In this document: positions 33,555 to 42,005 of the stretch, one piece after another | How the letters are laid out: every line of letters begins with the position of its first letter | How positions within the stretch are numbered: the first letter of the stretch is position 1 | From: Bacteroidia bacterium | GTDB lineage: Bacteria; Bacteroidota; Bacteroidia; J057 | Direction: 5' to 3' | Assembly (NCBI GenBank): GCA_033391075.1 | Contig: JAWPMV010000001.1 | Location: forward strand, 1,798,001 to 1,862,000 | Length of the DNA stretch: 64,000 nucleotides | The notes under the pieces: generated by a model | The model's input: only the letters and a program-made list of their open reading frames with translations | Databases searched by the model: none | Told to the model about the DNA's origin: nothing | Translations under genes and position numbers: made by a program

Positions 33555-35219
33555 TTATAATGATTTAAGAATAGATTGTGAGAGTCCGACATAGTAGGAT
33601 GCCTTTTCTTGACTTCCCACAATATTTGCTAATTCACTGAGGTCTTCTGAGGCAATTTCGTGCAAGTAATTCAGTTTGTTTGCCTCAAAAAGCCCCTGTA
33701 CTTCCTTGAATTCATCAAACTTGTCGATTTGAATATCTGCAAGTTCAAATAGCTTGTTTTTGAAGCGAATAAAAGGAGTTACATCTGAAAAGACTGTAAA
33801 GGGAGTTAGGGGAGTAAAGGGAGTGAACCTGGTAAAAGGTGTTAATCTTGTAAACTGAGTGAAGGGAGTGAATTCAGTAAAATGTGTAAGTTCCGTGATA
33901 GAAGTAAATGCTGTGAAGAAGGTAAATGGGGTCAAAAAGCAGAAGGTATAAATTTCGATACAGGATACCGCTTGATAGGCATCGACTCTTCCATTGCCCC
34001 AGGAATTGTTGAAGGTTCCAGGACCTAATTTGACAGCAGTATCAATAAGACACTGGCGAATAGAACTGTTGCTAAGGAAAGATCTTCTGGACCACATCAA
34101 AGCGATTAGCCCAGTCACCAGCGGGCATGCCATTGAGGTACCACTATAAAACTCATATTCCAGATCACCTGCAGCTGTTACAGAATAGGTGGGAGTAGTT
34201 GACAAAATGGAGTTCCCAGGAGCTACGACTGTTATCTCAGGACCAATATTTGAAAAATTAGATACTGTATCATCTGAATCCGTAGAACCTACTGCGATGA
34301 CTGCATCGAAATCCAGGGAGTAGGCTGCTGGAAATATTACATCTCCTCCAAAATCATTTCCGGCAGCAGCACATAGAATCATGCCATTGTCATCTGCATA
34401 TTGACAAGCATTCATTTTCGTAACATTATCTCCACCACCAGCACTGTAGTTTATGACTACTTTTAGATTGTTGAGCAAGGCATAGTCAACAATTTCTTCT
34501 ACAGCATCAGCAAAATCTGCAGAACTGCCATTTCCGTTAGCGTTTAGGGTCCGGCAAATGTAAGTGGGCGCTAGCCAGTTCATTCCCGTTACCCCTCTGC
34601 AATTATTACTTTCTGCCGCTGCAATTCCAGTTACATGTGTGCCATGTCCACGCAAATCTCTGGGGGTACCTCCATCAACAAAGTCAGTTCCCAGGATATA
34701 TCTGGATGAATTCAGGTCTTCATGGTCCAGGGCATTATTGGTAATAGAAATTCCACTATCAATTATCCCTATCAATATTCGATCAGAAGTGCCGGTCGTG
34801 ACGTCCCAGGCTCTTTCAGCATTTACCATTTCCAGGGCCCATTGCTCATTGTATCTTGAATCATTAGGTAGGATCAGCGCATCTTGGTCTACATAATCTA
34901 ACTCTGCATATTCAACTTCCTCTCTCTTTGAGAGTTCTTTGGTGAGTTTCTCTAAATCAGCTTTTTGAGATACTTTGAATAATACTCGTCGAGAAGCTTC
35001 TGTTCTGGGATAGCGAAGTACTTGTCCTCTGGGGATGACCTCACATATTTTTTGGCAAAGCTCTTCGATATTCAGGCTTTCTGATTCTTCCGGTTTTTTT
35101 AGTCTGACGATGATGCGATCGGCAAAATATTTAACCTTTCTGCGTTTCTTATCCTTTTTATTCCGGACCGTAATTTCTTTAATGTTTGCTGAGTCTTTTT
35201 GTTGATCTTTTCTTAGCAT
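33555..35219 (-). CDS. S8 subtilase with C-terminal [F/L]-T-x triplet repeat
   Basis: This protein has 554 residues from the ATG at 35219 (MLRKDQQKDS); the frame opens at 35294, but the extra 25 residues look like untranslated leader. There is no signal peptide. Residues about 1-115 form a fervidolysin-like prodomain; the subtilisin domain (about 120-425) has D154 (GIIDSG), H192 (RGHGTHVTG), N288 (AAAGNDF) and S362 (SGTSMACP). Residues 429-485 are nineteen triplets of the form F/L-T-x. A helical tail of about 69 residues follows. The glycosyltransferase gene begins 10 bases downstream. All catalytic residues are present, so it should be an active protease. Confidence 0.9.
   Translation of the reverse strand: MLRKDQQKDSANIKEITVRNKKDKKRRKVKYFADRIIVRLKKPEESESLNIEELCQKICEVIPRGQVLRYPRTEASRRVLFKVSQKADLEKLTKELSKREEVEYAELDYVDQDALILPNDSRYNEQWALEMVNAERAWDVTTGTSDRILIGIIDSGISITNNALDHEDLNSSRYILGTDFVDGGTPRDLRGHGTHVTGIAAAESNNCRGVTGMNWLAPTYICRTLNANGNGSSADFADAVEEIVDYALLNNLKVVINYSAGGGDNVTKMNACQYADDNGMILCAAAGNDFGGDVIFPAAYSLDFDAVIAVGSTDSDDTVSNFSNIGPEITVVAPGNSILSTTPTYSVTAAGDLEYEFYSGTSMACPLVTGLIALMWSRRSFLSNSSIRQCLIDTAVKLGPGTFNNSWGNGRVDAYQAVSCIEIYTFCFLTPFTFFTAFTSITELTHFTEFTPFTQFTRLTPFTRFTPFTPLTPFTVFSDVTPFIRFKNKLFELADIQIDKFDEFKEVQGLFEANKLNYLHEIASEDLSELANIVGSQEKASYYVGLSQSILKSL
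33765..33935 (-). repeat. Tandem 9-base repeat encoding 19 [FLIV]-[TSI]-x triplets
   Basis: The stretch encodes LTPFTFFTAFTSITELTH, then FTEFTPFTQFTRLTPFTR, then FTPFTPLTPFTVFSDVTP and FIR. A hydrophobic residue (mostly Phe or Leu) is at position 1 and Thr at position 2 of every triplet, with one Ser and one final Ile as the only exceptions. Position 3 varies and is often Pro. The DNA unit on the plus strand is roughly GTAAAnGGn but has diverged by silent and position-3 changes, so the period is conserved at protein level. A three-residue period could put Thr, Phe and the variable residue on separate faces of a polyproline-II-like helix. Confidence 0.93.
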
Positions 35220-35546
35220 GATTAAAAAGTTTGAGTTTGTTTGTAATTCAAAAAGGAGTAGAGGGATTTCTATCCCACCAGGGATTTTTTTCATTGATTT
35301 TAACCCTCATAAGAATCAATGAGGATATCGTAATCAATTTTATTTGTATACAAATTGATAGCAGGAGATAGCGGAAAACTATTCCTTTAGGAGAAGCAAC
35401 TATTAGTGGGGAGGGAAATTTCTGAAATGTTTAAATTCCAATTTTATCAGCACCAAGACTAACACAATTGTTACAACTTGGGTATTATTCCTAAATGGAA
35501 TTAATATATAAAACAAGAATGATATGTGGGGCCTATTTTACCTAAA
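35220..35546. other. Intergenic leader of the subtilase gene
   Basis: No gene is seen in these 327 bases between the TolC-like and subtilase genes. On the minus strand the leader holds two small hairpins: CCTCAT/ATGAGG (35306-35325) and ATCAATTT/AAATTGAT (35334-35360). The stretch 35480-35520 is very A/T-rich and is a likely promoter area. There is no clear terminator after the TolC-like gene, so read-through from the export trio is possible. Confidence 0.4.
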
Positions 35547-36770
35547 CTAGTTGAGCAAATAATCCATATAGGCATCCGTCCGAGTCAGTCCTATTTTTTG
35601 GAGGAGATCAATATAGGCTTCATAGATACTTTCCTCCATCTCAAGCATATCCAGTTTCCTATCCACCAACTGGGCTTTTCGGAAGAGCAAAAGTTCTGGA
35701 TTTTTCCACTCTGGTTCCGGGCTGTTTTCCTCCAGTTTTTGAAAATTTGCTACATTTTCCTCGAGCAATTGGTTTGAAAATTCCCAGGTGCTGATTTTTT
35801 CGAGGAGTTCGGCAGCATTCTTCTCAATTTCCAGAACGAGAAGTTGACGCTTGCTTTTTGCCTCCTGCTCACTTTTCCATTTCTCAATATTGAGTTCCCG
35901 GATTTTTGTTTTGCGAGAGCCCGAACTGGGAATTTCTATTCCGAGGCCAATGGAAAGTCTCTCCTCCAACAAATCTTCCCTGGGTCCTTGATATCGGACT
36001 TGTAAGAAATCTATGATGCGATTTTTTTCTGCTTTTTCGAGCTGTATTTCAGCATCTATGATCTCTTGTTCCAGTTGGCTTTGTTCATCTTTCAGATAGG
36101 AAGATTTTTGGTCGATTAGTAAGGATACAGATTTGCCGATCTCCTTGATCAGGATAAGTTCATTCAATTGAGGAAGAGCGAGGCCTCCGCTCAGACGCTC
36201 CAGATTTTTCTCATCTTCAAAGATTCTAAGATTGAGTTTGAATAAATCATCTTCAATATCCATGAGTTTACGCGGATTGTAGTCAGGATCCTGAAGGAGT
36301 CTGCGTGCCAGGGTTTGCTGGTCTTCCAGGATGAGTTTGAGCTCTTCTTGAAGTTCGGTTTTTCTCTTTAGCTGCTGGATATCTACAAGCTCATCTAAAA
36401 CCAGGTTTGCAATCTCCTCTTGCAATTCCTGTTGATAGAAATTGGCATCCGCCTGATTGAGCTGAATGATTCTCTTTTGAGCGCTCCGGATTGCAGGGGT
36501 AGCAGGGGTAATTCTGAAGAGGTATTCCTGGCGAGGTAAACTAAATTCATCAGTTTCAGTTCGGAGTTCCAACTTTTCAAACCAGGATGGCTTAAACTTA
36601 CCTTCCAGCAGGCTTTGTTCAAAGGCGCTTGAAATGATGCTTTCTTTTTGAATAAGCCAATCCTTTAGCGAAGGCTCATCCTGAGCGCTGGCTATTTGCA
36701 GGGAAGTGAATAGGAGCAGAACCCCCAGGATTATACTTCGCCCGGAGAATTCTTGTGTAGAAAAAAACAT
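35547..36770 (-). CDS. TolC-like outer-membrane efflux protein
   Basis: This 407-residue protein has a signal peptide (about 1-29, ending IASAQ) and long heptad-rich helices typical of TolC/OprM channel proteins: FYQQELQEEIANLVLDELVDIQQLK (about 115-140), LEQEIIDAEIQLEKAEKNRI and a C-terminal KAQLVDRKLDMLEMEESIYEA. The GLGIEIPSSGSRKTKIRELN segment is a typical outer-membrane strand region. It is slightly short for the family. It lies 21 bases after the HlyD-like gene and is the last gene of the DUF4956-HlyD-TolC trio, in which no transporter ATPase or RND pump is present. Confidence 0.78.
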   Translation of the reverse strand: MFFSTQEFSGRSIILGVLLLFTSLQIASAQDEPSLKDWLIQKESIISSAFEQSLLEGKFKPSWFEKLELRTETDEFSLPRQEYLFRITPATPAIRSAQKRIIQLNQADANFYQQELQEEIANLVLDELVDIQQLKRKTELQEELKLILEDQQTLARRLLQDPDYNPRKLMDIEDDLFKLNLRIFEDEKNLERLSGGLALPQLNELILIKEIGKSVSLLIDQKSSYLKDEQSQLEQEIIDAEIQLEKAEKNRIIDFLQVRYQGPREDLLEERLSIGLGIEIPSSGSRKTKIRELNIEKWKSEQEAKSKRQLLVLEIEKNAAELLEKISTWEFSNQLLEENVANFQKLEENSPEPEWKNPELLLFRKAQLVDRKLDMLEMEESIYEAYIDLLQKIGLTRTDAYMDYLLN

Positions 36771-36791
36771 CTGCTTATTGTTAATGGCCGC

Positions 36792-37790
36792 TTATTCAAT
36801 GATTTCTAAGCCTACTTTTTCTTTTTGGAGGAAATTGTTATTTGAGGGAATGCTTACCAAAATTTCCCTGCCATAGGTTTTCAGGTCCGGGATTTTTCGG
36901 AGTCTTTCCGGGATTTCAACTATCCGGGATCCCAATCCATTTACTCTACCTTTGCAATAGATATCTTCATCCTTGGTCGAGCGGATGATCAGGGAATCCG
37001 CTAATCCTACTTCCAGAATTTGATCTTCGTGTATATAGCCCTTGACCTGCGTAGGATTGGGTTCGTAAAAAATCATCAAGGTCTTGAATGAAGGAATATG
37101 TTCGGCTCTTTTGCAATAAATATTCCCAATCACTCCCTTAGCGGGAGCCTTTAGTTCAACCTCAACTACTTTATTATTCTGCTCAAATACATGCTCGGCT
37201 TCCAATCGTCGAATTTCAACCTGGAAAGGATTCATGCCCAGCTTTATTTCTTCCTGGATATTTTTGATCTCCAGATCAATATTTTTAAGACTCAATTGTT
37301 TTTGCTTTTCCAGAGATTCGATTTTGTCAGAGATTGGAGTATAGGTCAAATTGCTACTATCAATGCTTTTTAGGTCTTTGTATAAGCCTTCTTTAAATCT
37401 ACGTTCCTCTTCCAACTTATTGAGCTCTGTTTCAAACTCCAGGACTTTGAGTTTTCGTTTGCTTTCCAATAATGCCTGCTCACCCATTTTCTCTCTTTGC
37501 CACTGACGGGCTTTGGCAGAGAGTTCTTCAATTTGGAAATCATGATCCTCCATGCGCTCTTTGGGTTTTACCCGCTTTAGCTTGAGCAAAGGAGTTCCTA
37601 TTTCCACCTCCTGGCCCGGGATCACCATGATTTCATCCACAACGACCGGATAATTGAAATTTATTTCCGTTTCCTTATTCTCTGCAAAGCCAAAGAAAAA
37701 TACTGTCTCGCTGGTCATGAAATGGTTGAAGATGAAAATCCCTATTCCCATCACAAAAGCAACTACATAATATAGATTGAAGTATTTCAT
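36792..37790 (-). CDS. HlyD-like periplasmic adaptor
   Basis: This 332-residue membrane-fusion protein has one N-terminal anchor (about 7-26), a split biotinyl-lipoyl-like domain (VVVDEIMVIPGQEVEIGTPLLKLK and later VVEVELKAPAKGVIGNIYCK), a long coiled-coil hairpin (about 85-205) and a beta-barrel part (about 240-330, LIIRSTKDEDIYCKGRV). Such adaptors join an inner-membrane transporter to a TolC-type channel. Its ATG overlaps the stop of the DUF4956 gene (TAATG), so the two proteins are made together. That coupling suggests DUF4956 is the inner-membrane partner. Confidence 0.8.
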   Translation of the reverse strand: MKYFNLYYVVAFVMGIGIFIFNHFMTSETVFFFGFAENKETEINFNYPVVVDEIMVIPGQEVEIGTPLLKLKRVKPKERMEDHDFQIEELSAKARQWQREKMGEQALLESKRKLKVLEFETELNKLEEERRFKEGLYKDLKSIDSSNLTYTPISDKIESLEKQKQLSLKNIDLEIKNIQEEIKLGMNPFQVEIRRLEAEHVFEQNNKVVEVELKAPAKGVIGNIYCKRAEHIPSFKTLMIFYEPNPTQVKGYIHEDQILEVGLADSLIIRSTKDEDIYCKGRVNGLGSRIVEIPERLRKIPDLKTYGREILVSIPSNNNFLQKEKVGLEIIE

Positions 37791-38542
37791 TATAGTTCAG
37801 GATTAGGAATGGAAAATCTTAAACGGGCGTTTTTTATACCTGGTAAGGCATAAATCATTTCCATTAATTTAGGAGCCTCTTGCTGATCTCTCATCCAGAT
37901 ATGATAGGTAATTTCCTTGTTGTGATTGATGATGAGACTGACAGGATTTAAAAGGGGAATATTTTCGTCATCCTCCTCAGCCTGTGATTGTTGCTCGCTT
38001 GAATTGATCCGAAACTGATCAATCTTGAAGCGTTTGCAAAATTGCTGTAACAATTTCTCTACTTCTTCTTCACTGGAGTCTTTCAGGTCCAGATTGATGC
38101 GGAGATTTCCCCTGAATTGCTCTGTCCCCCAAAAGGGAGAAATGTGAAGTAAGATGGCAGCCAGACAAAAGGTAAAGGTGCCTGCGAAAGCAATGGTAAA
38201 ACCAAAAACGCCGCAGGATATACCCACAGCCAGGGAGGCAAACATATAAGTGATACTTACAGGATTGTCTAGATTGGTCCTGAATCGGATAATTGCGAGG
38301 GCTCCCAACATACCGAGGCCTCGCGCCAGCGAATCTCCCACGGCTTGCATGACAGTAGCCGCTACTATAGAAATCAGGGCCATCGCAATCATGAAATTGG
38401 CTGATTTCCCTTTGTTCCTATGGGTATATTCGTAGGTCAGGACGATCAGAGACGAAAGGAAAAAGGAACAGACTACCGCAATGATGATGCTTGTAGAAGT
38501 AGCTTGTTCTGAACTGTTTTGGGAGAAAATCGCGTCAAACAT
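37790..38542 (-). CDS. DUF4956 membrane protein
   Basis: This 250-residue protein has four predicted membrane segments within the first 135 residues and a cytoplasmic C-terminal domain (about 140-250). The family signature is clear: AVGDSLARGLGMLGALAIIRFRTNLDNP and MFASLAVGISCGVFGF. DUF4956 genes often lie beside VTC-type polyphosphate polymerase and CotH-kinase genes; here the VTC gene is absent and the only CotH gene is 10 kb away. Instead it is fused by overlap to an HlyD/TolC pair. An acidic loop (QAEEDDENIP) interrupts the C-terminal domain. The function of the family is not established. Confidence 0.85.
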   Translation of the reverse strand: MFDAIFSQNSSEQATSTSIIIAVVCSFFLSSLIVLTYEYTHRNKGKSANFMIAMALISIVAATVMQAVGDSLARGLGMLGALAIIRFRTNLDNPVSITYMFASLAVGISCGVFGFTIAFAGTFTFCLAAILLHISPFWGTEQFRGNLRINLDLKDSSEEEVEKLLQQFCKRFKIDQFRINSSEQQSQAEEDDENIPLLNPVSLIINHNKEITYHIWMRDQQEAPKLMEMIYALPGIKNARLRFSIPNPEL

Positions 38543-38759
38543 TCATTAGCTTATTCGTTCCTCTCCGCATAAATGAATTGAGGAATACCGGAACAATTTA
38601 GTATATGGGAGACAATTTCTATGCGGAAATCCCCCATTTGGGCAGAAAGTAAAACATTTTTTTTCTACTGAAAAAAGGAATTTGTTTTCTTACAAGACAA
38701 GTCTTTTATCTTCTGCCAGCTGAATAGACGATGAATCCTGTTAATTCCTTCGCCTGAGG

Positions 38760-39869
38760 CTAAAAAATTATGTTATTCAATTGCTCCCATATCTCTTCCT
38801 GGAATAATAAAGGAACCAGGGCATTCTCGGGATTGCCTCCCAGCCTTACCAGCACCAGACCTTCAGAAGGAACAATGCTAAGGTATTGGCTATTTTTTCC
38901 GATCGCAGAAATCATGTCCGCAGGTGCCCCCGGATGAAGGTTTCCATTGAATACTTGCTGGCTTTGGGGAAGCATGAAACTCCCTTTCCCATTTAACCAC
39001 CACAAATAGCCATAACTGGGATTGATTTCCTGAGAGGGAGTCGTCATTTCCAGAAAATAGGTGTTATCTGTCATTATCGGAGTCTCTTCCCAACTGCCTT
39101 TATTCTGGATGAGTAGACCAAAGCGAGCCATGGATCTTGCTGAACTGAAATATACATGATTTCCATTCGTCCATAACCAGTTTCCATCCATGCCGATTTT
39201 ATTCTTAAGAACTTTGTCAAAATAGCTATCAAAGTCTTCTCCTACAGCTGATTCTACCACTTGATCCAAAAGAGTATAAGGAGCATTGTGATAGGCCCAT
39301 CTGCTACCCGCACTGCTTTTGAAAATAAGATCCTGAGATTCGAAACTGTTGCTATTGCTGACTCCATCATCCAGACCACTGGTCATAGTCAGCTGATTCC
39401 ATATCTTAATCTCTGCCTCCTGACCTGAACTCAGACTCGTCCAGCCTTCTCCCAGATAATCAGAACTCTTATCCTGAATGTCCAGTAAGCCTTCTTCCTG
39501 AGCCATGCCTACCGTAAATGCCGTCAGGGTTTTGCCTGCAGATGCCCAATACCAAAGGGTATTTTTCTCGAAATCAGCTGTGTTGAGCAAGTTCCTTCCG
39601 AAATAAGCCTCAATGACTATCTTGCCATCCTTCAGTAATAGGAAAGCCCGACTATCATTGTCTTCAAGTAATTGTAAAAGCTTTGGAATCTCTTCCTCTT
39701 TCCATCCCAGTTCTGCAGGACTGATTGTTTCCCATTCTTCACTATTTACAGGAGGAAAGTATAAGTCGGGATTTAGAGAAGGAGGTTCAGGATCTGGATC
39801 AGGAATTTCCTTTCCTTCTTCACAAGCAAAAAAAGGAAGCAAGAGGAAAATTAGCAGGAGCTTTTTCAT
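38760..39869 (-). CDS. Serine hydrolase lipoprotein (class C beta-lactamase fold)
   Basis: This 369-residue lipoprotein has signal MKKLLLIFLLLPFFAC (C16), followed by a Pro/Asp-rich linker. The penicillin-binding/beta-lactamase-like domain contains the SxxK motif SAGK (S110-K113) and the YxN motif in WAYHNAP. Near the C-terminus, HPGAPADMISAIG takes the position of the KTG-like motif. Members of this group are esterases, D-amino-acid peptidases and other hydrolases more often than beta-lactamases. It is presumably displayed on the cell surface. It appears monocistronic. Confidence 0.86.
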   Translation of the reverse strand: MKKLLLIFLLLPFFACEEGKEIPDPDPEPPSLNPDLYFPPVNSEEWETISPAELGWKEEEIPKLLQLLEDNDSRAFLLLKDGKIVIEAYFGRNLLNTADFEKNTLWYWASAGKTLTAFTVGMAQEEGLLDIQDKSSDYLGEGWTSLSSGQEAEIKIWNQLTMTSGLDDGVSNSNSFESQDLIFKSSAGSRWAYHNAPYTLLDQVVESAVGEDFDSYFDKVLKNKIGMDGNWLWTNGNHVYFSSARSMARFGLLIQNKGSWEETPIMTDNTYFLEMTTPSQEINPSYGYLWWLNGKGSFMLPQSQQVFNGNLHPGAPADMISAIGKNSQYLSIVPSEGLVLVRLGGNPENALVPLLFQEEIWEQLNNIIF

Positions 39870-39919
39870 CGACGCGTATTTACTCCTTAGACTGAAGATT
39901 TACAAGAAAGTTTAATCCC

Positions 39920-40654
39920 TCAGTTTATTTCTTTCAACCATCTTAGCATTAAGTCCTGATTATCCGTCAAATTTCCTAAATAAAAAGCTTCTGAACTTCG
40001 GGCGGAATAGGATCTACTCATCAATTCCTTTTGTACCTCATCAGAAAAATAGTCGGAATGAATGAAGAACAATCGCTGATCCTTCCGAACAACAAAACCG
40101 ACATGGTAGTCAAGGCCCAGGAGGTAAACTTCATCTTCTTCCTTCTCTTCCAGGTATTCAGTCATTTTATCAAAGTCGGTAAATCTTCGAATACTTTTGG
40201 GTTTACTCAATTGTTTTAGGATATCATAGGCAGCCATTTGAGCCAGGCGATAGCGATTGAGTTTTATCCCCATATGCTTCAGTGTAGTTGATACAAAATA
40301 ACCACAGGCAATTTGCCCCGTTCTGGGAGTTTCTGTAATGCCATTGAAATCCCAATCTGTTCCATACCAATAGGGAAAAATAGAGTCTACCAATTGATGA
40401 AAAAACTGCTGTTTAATTTCACTTTGGCTAATTCCTGAAATTCGCTTGTTTAGCCTGGATTTCCTTTTGCTTATTCGTTTTCTCAAGGCTTCATACTCTT
40501 CTATATGCTGTTTGGGATCAAAGCGGGGCTCCAAGTCTGCCTCTGCTGCGACAAAGTGAATATCAGGAGGCGAATCTTGTTCAGGGCTTTGTCTTTGTTG
40601 ATTGCAGGAGAAGAGGAGCAGGATCGGGATAAAGCTTAGCAGAATCTTTTGCAT
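39920..40654 (-). CDS. Lipoprotein with NlpC/P60-like Cys-His pattern
   Basis: This 244-residue protein has a lipobox signal (MQKILLSFIPILLLFSC, C17) and a charged helical segment at about 45-90. The rest may be a papain-like cysteine-peptidase or amidase fold: C117 in TGQIACGYFVSTTLKHMGI, H184 in LGLDYHVGFVV and H199 in FFIHSDY. The order Cys, then His followed by a beta strand, fits the NlpC/P60 or CHAP superfamily, but I do not recognise a named family. A cell-wall or peptide amidase role is therefore only a suggestion. It lies just upstream of the serine hydrolase gene. Confidence 0.6.
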   Translation of the reverse strand: MQKILLSFIPILLLFSCNQQRQSPEQDSPPDIHFVAAEADLEPRFDPKQHIEEYEALRKRISKRKSRLNKRISGISQSEIKQQFFHQLVDSIFPYWYGTDWDFNGITETPRTGQIACGYFVSTTLKHMGIKLNRYRLAQMAAYDILKQLSKPKSIRRFTDFDKMTEYLEEKEEDEVYLLGLDYHVGFVVRKDQRLFFIHSDYFSDEVQKELMSRSYSARSSEAFYLGNLTDNQDLMLRWLKEIN

Positions 40655-40723
40655 TTTCTACTTAAGTAGTTCCTTTATTCCGATCCTCCCAAGCTAGACT
40701 GTATGAAACTTCCTTTTCACTCC

Positions 40724-41893
40724 CTAAAGCTTGCTTGTCACTAAGTCTTTAGATTTTAGAGCCACGGGCTTTTGAGCCCTTTTTAGTCCGAATAATGGTC
40801 CAATAAAAGGTATCCTTCTAATCAAAAACTCATAGAGTAATAAGCTGATGCCAAAGGTTCCCAGACTCAGTATGAAAAATTTAGCGCCCAATCCCCAATC
40901 GAGATTCATGAGATAATAAGCTAAAACGACAGTAACTGTTTGATGCAAAATATAAAAGGGATAAACTGCCTGATTAGCGTAGCGGAGTATAGAACTTTTT
41001 TTATTGAGGTATTTAGCTCCATATCCCAAAATAGCGAGTATCCACATCCAGATATTCAGTACTTTGAAAAATGCTTCTGTGAAATGGACGAGAACACTAT
41101 CCTCGATATTCCAATAGAAGATCATGATTCCGAATGTTAGTATTCCCATCCATAGGGCTTTGCGCTTAATCTGATCCACGGATTTCCAAAATGTATCCCC
41201 CAGAGAGATGAGGACAAAGCCTGAGAAAAACAAAAAGAGGGAAGAAGTAAAAGTAAACCAGTCATCTACCAGGGCATGAGTAACCGGGAAAAAGGGCTCA
41301 ATAAAAGCTTCTGCCAGGTAAAGAGGTGCAATGAACAGCAATAAGCCCCAGGGTTTTTGGACAGTTCTTTTTATGAAACTCAGGAATTGATTTTCTGGAA
41401 GATCTCGGAGATACAAAAAAGCAGGAATGAGAATCAATGAAAAGATAAGTAGGTAGGGCAAAAACCATAGATGATGCCAGCTAAAGTTTCCTTCCGGGTA
41501 AATCCCCTTAAATATTTCTGCAGGGAAGAAGTCGAGATAAGAACCCAAAAACTGAGCCTTGGCGATGCGTTCGATATAAACCTGAGGAGGGACGATGAGA
41601 ATCATGCCGACTGCCAGGGGAATGAAGAGTCTTTTGATTCGTTCCCAGGCGAAGGTTTTTCCACTACGAAAGGAAAGGGCATATCGAGTTCCCATACCTG
41701 AGATCACAAATAGAATGGGTAACCTCCATTGATTGACAAATAACATAGGCCAGGTCAACCAATCATAGATGACATTGTTTTTGATATGCCAGCCCCAGGG
41801 AACAAAGAACATCCCCACATGGTAGAAGATCAGGAGCGCAAAAACCAGCACTCTCAAGCTATCCAAATCGTGTCGTCGAATTTTTTGTGTCAT
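40724..41893 (-). CDS. Acyltransferase family 3 membrane protein
   Basis: This 389-residue protein has about ten membrane segments and belongs to the Acyl_transf_3 family, which moves acyl groups (such as acetyl or succinyl) from a cytoplasmic donor to sugars or lipids in the envelope. The start is typical: HDLDSLRVLVFALLIFYHVG, with the R and H of the active site, and later LPILFVISGMGTRYAL, SWHHLWFLPYLLIFSLIL and YPFYILHQTVTVVLAYYL. The acceptor is unknown. A perfect 22-base palindrome lies upstream, and the next gene upstream is an AraC-type regulator on the same strand. Confidence 0.9.
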   Translation of the reverse strand: MTQKIRRHDLDSLRVLVFALLIFYHVGMFFVPWGWHIKNNVIYDWLTWPMLFVNQWRLPILFVISGMGTRYALSFRSGKTFAWERIKRLFIPLAVGMILIVPPQVYIERIAKAQFLGSYLDFFPAEIFKGIYPEGNFSWHHLWFLPYLLIFSLILIPAFLYLRDLPENQFLSFIKRTVQKPWGLLLFIAPLYLAEAFIEPFFPVTHALVDDWFTFTSSLFLFFSGFVLISLGDTFWKSVDQIKRKALWMGILTFGIMIFYWNIEDSVLVHFTEAFFKVLNIWMWILAILGYGAKYLNKKSSILRYANQAVYPFYILHQTVTVVLAYYLMNLDWGLGAKFFILSLGTFGISLLLYEFLIRRIPFIGPLFGLKRAQKPVALKSKDLVTSKL

Positions 41894-41968
41894 TTTTTGT
41901 TGTATTAGGTGGACGACACAAAAGTGAAGGATAGAAGCGCTCAGGCCTAATTTTTCGAGTGTTTTGAA

Positions 41969-41990
41969 GTTCTGAATTGCAATTCAGAAC
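41969..41990. promoter_or_regulatory. Perfect 22-base palindrome upstream of the acyltransferase gene
   Basis: The half-site GTTCTGAATTG is followed directly by its reverse complement, without a loop. It lies 76 bases upstream of the acyltransferase ATG and 16 bases past the AraC-type stop codon. The lack of a loop and of a T tract argues for an operator of a dimeric regulator over a terminator. Confidence 0.45.
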
Positions 41991-42005
41991 CAGGAAGAGT
42001 GGGAT

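Noticed and set aside
33555-33762. RiPP precursor or leader peptide in the subtilase tail
   Set aside because: No short precursor gene, no modifying cyclase or radical SAM gene and no transporter with a peptidase domain is nearby; the repeat is part of the protease itself.
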